NCBI GenBank assembly: GCA_026709085.1
Contig: JAPOTR010000022.1
Location: 1 to 64,000 of the forward strand
Reading direction: 5' to 3'
Origin: Cyanobacteria bacterium MAG CAR3_bin_5
GTDB lineage: Bacteria; Cyanobacteriota; Cyanobacteriia; PCC-6307; Cyanobiaceae
DNA: 64,000 bases
How positions within the stretch are numbered: position 1 is the first letter of the stretch; every line of letters starts with the position of its first letter. Below the pieces are notes generated by a model that did no database searches, had not been told where the DNA came from, and saw nothing but the letters and a program-made list of their open reading frames with translations. Below, piece by piece: positions 59,874 through 64,000 of the stretch. The position numbers and the translations under genes are program-made.

Positions 59874-60869
59874 ATGGAGTTGCGCTGGGAGGGGGGCCCT
59901 CACCCCGCCAATTTGGGAGTCATGGTGTGCGGTCACGGCAGCCGGAATCCCAAGGCGGTGGCGGAGTTTGCTCAACTCACCACGGGCCTGGCCCGTCTCC
60001 TGCCCCACCATCCCCTGGCCTACGGCTACCTGGAGTTTGCCCATCCCGTCATCCCCGCCGGCCTGGACAGGCTGCGCTCAGTCGGTGTGAAACAGGTGGT
60101 GGCGGTGCCGGGCATGCTCTTCGCGGCAGGCCATGTGAAAAACGACATTCCCGCCCTGCTGAACCGCTATAGCGCCGCCACCGGCCTGCCCATCAGCTAC
60201 GGCCGCGAATTGGGCATGGATGCCCGCATGGTGCGGGCCGCCGCGGCCCGCATCACCGCCGCCCTGCCGCCGGAGGAGGCCAGGGGGGAGGGCAACCTGG
60301 TCCGGGACACCCTGCTGGTGGTGGTGGGCCGGGGCTCACGGGATCCGGACGCCAACGGCAACGTGGCCAAGATCACCCGCATGTTGGTGGAGGGGCTGGG
60401 GCTGGGCTGGGGAGAAACCTGCTATGCCGGCGTCACCTTCCCCCAGGTGGAGGACTGTCTGCGGCGGGCGGTGGGTCTGGGTTACCGTCGCATTGTGGTC
60501 TTCCCCTACTTCCTGTTTTCCGGGGTGCTGGTGAGCCGCATTCACCGGGCGGTGGATCGGGTGGCGGCCGACCATCCCCAACTGGACATCCGCAAGGCCT
60601 CCTACCTCAGCGATCATCCCCTGGTGCTGGACACCTTCCGCGCCCGCGCCCAGGAGGCTCTGGAGGGGAACAACGCCATGAATTGCGCCCTGTGCAAGTA
60701 CCGCACCCAGGTGCTGGGCTTTGAAAACGACCATGGCGCCCCCCAGCAAAGCCACCATCACCACCATGAAGGCTTGGGGGAACCCTGCACCCTTTGCCCT
60801 GGAGATTGCACCGGCGCCTGCGAAGAAGACGTGAAGGCGAAGGCCTATCGCCACAGCCACCACCATTGA
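59874..60869 (+). CDS. Sirohydrochlorin chelatase (CbiX/SirB family) with His/Cys-rich tail
   Basis: Inserts Fe2+ or Co2+ into sirohydrochlorin for siroheme or cobalamin. 331 aa from ATG 59874, chosen because AAGGAG lies 5 bases upstream; another ATG is at 59856. Two CbiX half-domains are visible: VMVCGHGSRNPKAVAEF with EFAHPVIPAGLDRL, and VVVGRGSRDPDANGNVAKI with FPQVEDCLRRAV. The C-terminal 60 residues form a metal-binding tail with CALCKYRTQ, a run of five His, CTLCPGDCTGACEED and a final HSHHH. Long CbiX forms with such tails are known; iron or cobalt preference cannot be told here. Confidence 0.9.
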   Translation: MELRWEGGPHPANLGVMVCGHGSRNPKAVAEFAQLTTGLARLLPHHPLAYGYLEFAHPVIPAGLDRLRSVGVKQVVAVPGMLFAAGHVKNDIPALLNRYSAATGLPISYGRELGMDARMVRAAAARITAALPPEEARGEGNLVRDTLLVVVGRGSRDPDANGNVAKITRMLVEGLGLGWGETCYAGVTFPQVEDCLRRAVGLGYRRIVVFPYFLFSGVLVSRIHRAVDRVAADHPQLDIRKASYLSDHPLVLDTFRARAQEALEGNNAMNCALCKYRTQVLGFENDHGAPQQSHHHHHEGLGEPCTLCPGDCTGACEEDVKAKAYRHSHHH

Positions 60870-60898
60870 GGGTGGGTCCTGTGGCGATAGGGGCCGCT

Positions 60899-61165
60899 TC
60901 ACTCCTCCTCCGGCAGGGGGCTGGGGTTGGCGACGGTCTCGTCCAGAAGCCGGGCCATGGGTGGACGCTCCCCATGGCCGCCATACCGCTCTTGCAGGGT
61001 GGCCAACTGGGCCTGGGCAAACTCCAGCTGCTGCGCCACACCCCGCACCCCCTCCTGGGCAGCCCGTCGATCCAGCCACTGGCGGGCAGCGCCAAGGGAG
61101 ATGTGCAGAAGTGAGGCGATGCGGGCGCAGGTCACCGCATATGCGCCTTGCCGGGAGAGGGCCAT
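60899..61165 (-). CDS. Small conserved hypothetical protein of picocyanobacteria
   Basis: 88 aa starting MALSRQGAYAVTCARIASLLHI. The N-terminal half looks like a helix-turn-helix (ARIASLLHISLGAARQWLDRRAAQEG), and the C-terminal half is a Gln/Glu-rich helix. I recall similar short proteins in marine Synechococcus but know no function. It overlaps the end of the LpxB-like gene by 34 bases in a different frame, same strand, so it is likely co-transcribed with it. Confidence 0.65.
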   Translation of the reverse strand: MALSRQGAYAVTCARIASLLHISLGAARQWLDRRAAQEGVRGVAQQLEFAQAQLATLQERYGGHGERPPMARLLDETVANPSPLPEEE

Positions 61166-62430
61166 GACGACGGGGCAGCAGGGTTGATGGTCCCATGGGG
61201 CAGGAGCAAACGCTGCCGCACCAGCCGGGCAATGGCTTCGCTACCACCCGGTGGCCCCATGCGCCGCTGGCCGCGGCGCCCCAGCACCCGGCCGTATTGG
61301 GGATCCGCCAGCAGACGCCCCAACTCCTGCCGGAACTGTCGAGTGGACAGGCAGGGAACCACGGCGCCCCCCAGCAGACGGCTCTGGCGGCGGGCAAACG
61401 CCGGCGTGAACTGGGGACCCGGACCCGGCAAGGACAGGGCCGGCACCCCACGACCCACCAGTTGCTCCGTGGCGGTCCCCGCCGTGGCCAGGCCCAGTTC
61501 CGCCCAGGGCAACCATGCCTCGAAGCAGCCCGGTCCCCAGAGCAGCAGCAGATTGTCCCGCCGCCATGTCAGGCGGCATCCCACGTCCGCAGGGGACGAA
61601 CAGGGGGCAAAGCCTTGTCCCGTCACCACGGTGGCGAGGGTCCGGGGATCAAGCTGGGGTCCGGTGGCCAGCAGCACCACTGCCGCCAGTGGACGGGGCA
61701 GGGCCGCCAACAGGCGTTCGAGATTGATCAGGCATTCGGGCAACCGGCTGCCCGGCAACACCAGCAACCGCCGCTGCCGGCGCAAGCTGGCCGGCAGGGG
61801 TGGCTCCACCCCAGAGCCATCCACCATGGGGTTCCCCGGCGCCAGGGCATTGACGCCCTGGCGCCGCAATCCCCGGGCCGTCAGACCGTCACGCACCACC
61901 ACAAGGCGGCAGCGCCCACGTCCCATCAGCCACCATTCCCAAGGGTCCCACTCGCTGCCCTTGCAGCGGTGATAGGCATCGGCCACGGGTGTGGTTCCCC
62001 AGTTGGTGAACCAGGTCCAGTCGCTCTTGGGGGTGCCGATAAAGCCATAGGGCCGCCCACTGCCCCAGGCCAACGCCAGTGGGAGCAGATCGCCAACGGC
62101 CAGCACCACGCCATGGGGATGGGCATTCCGCCACTGGCGGATGGAGCGCCACTGGGCCAGGATGAGGTCTCCCAAGCCGGCCCGCAGATCCTGCAACAGC
62201 CCCGTAAAACTCTGATTGCCGAACCCGCCACTGGGGAGTTGTTGCCGTGGCCCAATGGGCCGGAACCCTGGAACCAATGCCAGCCCATCCCCCAGCCCCA
62301 CCAGGGCCATGCCCTCCATCAGGGCGTCATGCTCCTGCTGCCGCAGGGCCGTGAGCACACGGGCGGCAATCAGGTCTTCCCCGTGACCGTTGCTGAGCAC
62401 CAACAGGGGAGGGGTAGAGGATGGCAGCAT
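61132..62430 (-). CDS. Lipid-A-disaccharide synthase-related protein (LpxB-like)
   Basis: 432 aa from ATG 62430 (MLPSSTPPLLVLSNGHGEDLIA); a longer open frame upstream is not homologous. It resembles the cyanobacterial LpxB-related family (TIGR03492 type): glycosyltransferase-B fold, N-terminal SNGHGED, VLAVGDLLPLALAWGSGRPYGFIGTPKSDW and the donor-site region LGLATAGTATEQLVGRGVPALSLPGPGPQFT. It is probably an envelope or glycolipid glycosyltransferase; the true substrate is unknown, since most cyanobacteria also carry a regular LpxB. A decayed copy of its 5' end lies at 63605-63772. Confidence 0.85.
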   Translation of the reverse strand: MLPSSTPPLLVLSNGHGEDLIAARVLTALRQQEHDALMEGMALVGLGDGLALVPGFRPIGPRQQLPSGGFGNQSFTGLLQDLRAGLGDLILAQWRSIRQWRNAHPHGVVLAVGDLLPLALAWGSGRPYGFIGTPKSDWTWFTNWGTTPVADAYHRCKGSEWDPWEWWLMGRGRCRLVVVRDGLTARGLRRQGVNALAPGNPMVDGSGVEPPLPASLRRQRRLLVLPGSRLPECLINLERLLAALPRPLAAVVLLATGPQLDPRTLATVVTGQGFAPCSSPADVGCRLTWRRDNLLLLWGPGCFEAWLPWAELGLATAGTATEQLVGRGVPALSLPGPGPQFTPAFARRQSRLLGGAVVPCLSTRQFRQELGRLLADPQYGRVLGRRGQRRMGPPGGSEAIARLVRQRLLLPHGTINPAAPSSWPSPGKAHMR

Positions 62431-62482
62431 TGTCGTTCTCCCATATAGTGTTGATGATGTTCCATGCCAGGGAGGTGTCCCC

Positions 62483-63028
62483 TTGCCAGTTGATTTTGAC
62501 GAATTTGTGGAGCAGCAGGAGAGGGACATCTCCCCGGTCTCAACCCGGGAGGAGAAACTTGCTGCCTGGAAAAACGAGTTGGCCAAACTCTATGCTTCCA
62601 TGGAGGAATGGCTCAAGCCCTATATTGATTCAGGCAAAGTGAGGATTGAACCGCACACCGTTGAACTCGTTGAGGAATACCTTGGCCGCTACGAAGCCCC
62701 TGCCCTTTCCATCTTCATTGGCAACAATGAGGTAATTGCCGAGCCGGTGGGATCCATTTTGATCGGCGCTAAGGGACGTGTGGACTTGTCCGGTCCCCGG
62801 AGAACGTCACGGTTCGTACTACTTGAGGAGGGTGGTCCTTCCCAGACAACCACCACCAGCGGCGCCAATGGTCTGGAGGAGAAATTCACCTGTTCCCCAC
62901 TGCGCAGCGCCATCCATCAGAGGGGCTGGTACAAGGTCACATCACCGCCCGATGCAACCGCCACCCCTCTGGATGCAGACTCCTTCAAGAGTGCTATCAT
63001 GGACGTCGCCAGTGCCTACGGTGTCTGA
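62483..63028 (+). CDS. Partner protein of a HEPN-domain two-gene module
   Basis: 181 aa from TTG 62483, preceded by a good AGGGAGG (62469-62475); an upstream ATG at 62390 would overlap the LpxB-like start. No named domain is recognised. The N-terminus is a charged coiled helix (EKLAAWKNELAKLYASMEEWLKP), then beta-rich phrases follow (IFIGNNEVIAEPVGSILIGAKGRVDLSGPRRTSRFVLL), a Ser/Thr linker and a W-Y-K-V-T-S-PP segment near the end. Its stop overlaps the next gene's GTG start, so the two are translationally coupled. The arrangement suggests an antitoxin or regulator of the HEPN protein; that is inference. Confidence 0.7.
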   Translation: MPVDFDEFVEQQERDISPVSTREEKLAAWKNELAKLYASMEEWLKPYIDSGKVRIEPHTVELVEEYLGRYEAPALSIFIGNNEVIAEPVGSILIGAKGRVDLSGPRRTSRFVLLEEGGPSQTTTTSGANGLEEKFTCSPLRSAIHQRGWYKVTSPPDATATPLDADSFKSAIMDVASAYGV

Positions 63029-63581
63029 GCCTAAGACAATTCTCCTCGGTGACTCGCCCACCCTTCGCCAGATTGCAGGGCACCACAAGGTTGTCAAGGA
63101 TGCAATTTACCTTTACTACTCACCCGAGAATCCAGATTTCTCTCAACGATGTGCCTCCGATCCTGATAAAGAGCACGAGACGTTACAGGAAGTCAATACT
63201 ACATTCACCATGAGCTTATTTGGTGCCATTGAGGCGTCCTTCCGCGTTGATTATTACCAGCGCACTGGTCGTGAGCAGCCGATGGATGATCCTGTTTCCC
63301 ATGCATTACTCAATCTCAAGAAGAAGAAAGGTGGAAGATTTGTTTCTTTCCAAGAAATCCGGAAAGCGTGGAAAGACCACCATTCCAATGTGCTATCAGA
63401 TCCCGATCTGTGGGACGACATCCACAAGGCTTTTGAATACCGAAACTGGCTCGCCCATGGACGCTGTTTGCCCTTTGAGCAAAATCAGCGCCGACAGGAA
63501 GACAGGAAAAAGTACGACTTCGACACAATCTACTATCTCGGCTGCAGGATAGAAGCGACATGCCCGTTCCTCCGCCCCTAA
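63021..63581 (+). CDS. HEPN-domain protein, putative RNase toxin
   Basis: 186 aa from GTG 63021, overlapping the upstream gene by 8 bases. The helical protein contains FEYRNWLAHGR, where R141-x4-H146 is the catalytic signature of HEPN ribonucleases. Preceding helices (FTMSLFGAIEASFRVDYYQ, HALLNLKKKKGGRFVSFQEIRKAWKDHH) fit the RiboL-PSP-HEPN type. HEPN toxins cleave RNA and are commonly paired with a neighbouring antidote gene. Codon usage is less GC-biased than in the neighbouring LpxB-like gene, and the pair sits between an intact gene and a duplicated fragment of that gene, so it is probably acquired. Confidence 0.72.
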   Translation: MSEPKTILLGDSPTLRQIAGHHKVVKDAIYLYYSPENPDFSQRCASDPDKEHETLQEVNTTFTMSLFGAIEASFRVDYYQRTGREQPMDDPVSHALLNLKKKKGGRFVSFQEIRKAWKDHHSNVLSDPDLWDDIHKAFEYRNWLAHGRCLPFEQNQRRQEDRKKYDFDTIYYLGCRIEATCPFLRP

Positions 63582-63604
63582 CCATTGAGCCCTCAAGGAG
63601 GACG

Positions 63605-63772
63605 GATCACCCACCGCCACCACCACCGGATGCAGTGCCACTGGGCCACAGCCAGCCCCCAAGCCCAAACCCAGGTGCTCTCGTGAGCATGAGAGCTCAG
63701 TAGCAGCGGGCCTTAAATCTTCCCCATCACCACGGCTGAGCACCAGCGGAGGGGGTGTGGGGGTGCTAGGTT
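63605..63772 (-). pseudogene. Duplicated, decayed 5' fragment of the LpxB-like gene
   Basis: The minus-strand translation reads PSTPTPPPLVLSRGDGEDL, near-identical to PSSTPPLLVLSNGHGEDL at the start of the LpxB-like gene 1.3 kb away. A later LHPVVVAVGDP matches HPHGVVLAVGDL there, with an internal deletion between them. The frame has no start codon of its own and is truncated. It lies 32 bases before tRNA-Cys and directly after the HEPN pair. Confidence 0.7.
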
Positions 63773-63804
63773 TAAGCTGTAGGGCAGCAGAACAGCTCCT
63801 TGCT

Positions 63805-63875
63805 GGCGGCATGGCCAAGTGGTAAGGCAGAGGATTGCAAATCCTTTATCCCCAGTTCGAATCTGGGTGCCGCCT
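63805..63875 (+). tRNA. tRNA-Cys (anticodon GCA)
   Basis: A 71-base cloverleaf with acceptor stem GGCGGCA/TGCCGCC and discriminator T. The anticodon stem GAGGA/TCCTT (one G-T pair) encloses loop TTGCAAA with anticodon GCA. The T-arm reads CCAGTTCGAATCTGG. CCA is not encoded. It borders the HEPN-containing accessory segment. Confidence 0.93.
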
Positions 63876-63910
63876 TTGTCAATCCTGAGGGGAGAAGGGC
63901 AGCGTTTCCC

Positions 63911-64000
63911 TTACGTTGGCTGCAAGGTCTCCAATACTTTCGCCACAGCCGCGGCTGCATCGTTCCTGGCCAGACGCTCCATGGCTGCCGCCATGGCCAC
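63911..64000 (-). CDS. C-terminal end of an incomplete gene, possibly murG
   Basis: Only the last 29 codons are in the window: VAMAAAMERLARNDAAAAVAKVLETLQPT-stop. The alanine-rich helix with AAAMERLARNDAA resembles the C-terminal helix of MurG (UDP-GlcNAc transferase) and related GT-B enzymes. Too little is present to be sure. It converges on tRNA-Cys. Confidence 0.4.
   Translation of the reverse strand: MAMAAAMERLARNDAAAAVAKVLETLQPT

Overview
The window comes from a GC-rich unicellular cyanobacterium of the marine Synechococcus/Cyanobium lineage. It carries psaC, a single-helix high-light-inducible protein, a CPP1-like protein, class II FBP/SBPase (GlpX), CcsB, a DUF3493 protein, split beta-prime genes (rpoC1 plus rpoC2 with the SI3 trigger-loop insertion) and a probable Yfr1 RNA. 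The intact autotransporter-type outer-membrane protein, the decayed copies of similar proteins and the restriction-enzyme remnants suggest a host-associated relative such as the sponge symbiont Candidatus Synechococcus spongiarum. That assignment is inference; no rRNA gene is present to test it.

Layout. 1-3.6 kb: restriction-enzyme remnant, lipA, decayed barrel remnant, hslO, CPP1-like gene. 3.7-9.8 kb: Yfr1 candidate, mfd, a small membrane/SAP-like protein, tRNA-Pro(GGG), a secreted hypothetical and an AT-rich MmeI-type nuclease-domain gene. 9.8-16.6 kb: a carbon-metabolism block on the minus strand (pgl, gnd, glgC, hemA, glpX) facing rpe. 16.6-20.7 kb: a small secreted protein, ccsB and an autotransporter whose leader holds an octamer tandem repeat, followed by a 14-G tract. 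20.7-31.2 kb: murF, ispD, a GT9-like protein, tkt, fabF, acpP, psaC, glmS, rlmN and hli. 31.2-45.3 kb: rpoC2, rpoC1, rpoB. 45.6-51 kb: tatD, rpsT, hisD, rpiA, htrA-type protease, metallophosphoesterase. 51.2-57.5 kb: the rimP-nusA-ylxR-infB operon. 57.5-64 kb: DUF3493 gene, tRNA-Thr(CGT), barrel remnant, winged-helix-like protein, RNase D-like gene, sirohydrochlorin chelatase, LpxB-like gene, a two-gene HEPN module, tRNA-Cys and a possible murG end.

The most unusual feature is the RNA polymerase. RpoB is ordinary (1095 aa), but RpoC1 (946 aa, usually about 630) and RpoC2 (2619 aa, usually about 1300-1370) are greatly enlarged by in-frame inserts that are partly AT-rich. RpoC1 has about 300 aa in the clamp, made of Calx-beta/adhesin-like segments around one SAP-like motif. 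RpoC2 has about 215 aa placed before its zinc ribbon, an SI3 of about twice the usual size built from repeated modules, and a four-copy SAP-like array after the trigger loop. The conserved polymerase motifs around the inserts are intact and the frames are open, so this looks like a working, extensively elaborated polymerase.

Much of the rest is housekeeping: oxidative pentose phosphate and Calvin steps (pgl, gnd, rpe, rpiA, tkt, glpX), glycogen (glgC), tetrapyrroles (hemA, cbiX), envelope (murF, glmS, LpxB-like), fatty acids (fabF, acpP) and translation. The accessory material is concentrated at 1-2 kb, 8.4-9.8 kb, 18-20.7 kb, 58 kb and 62.4-63.8 kb.
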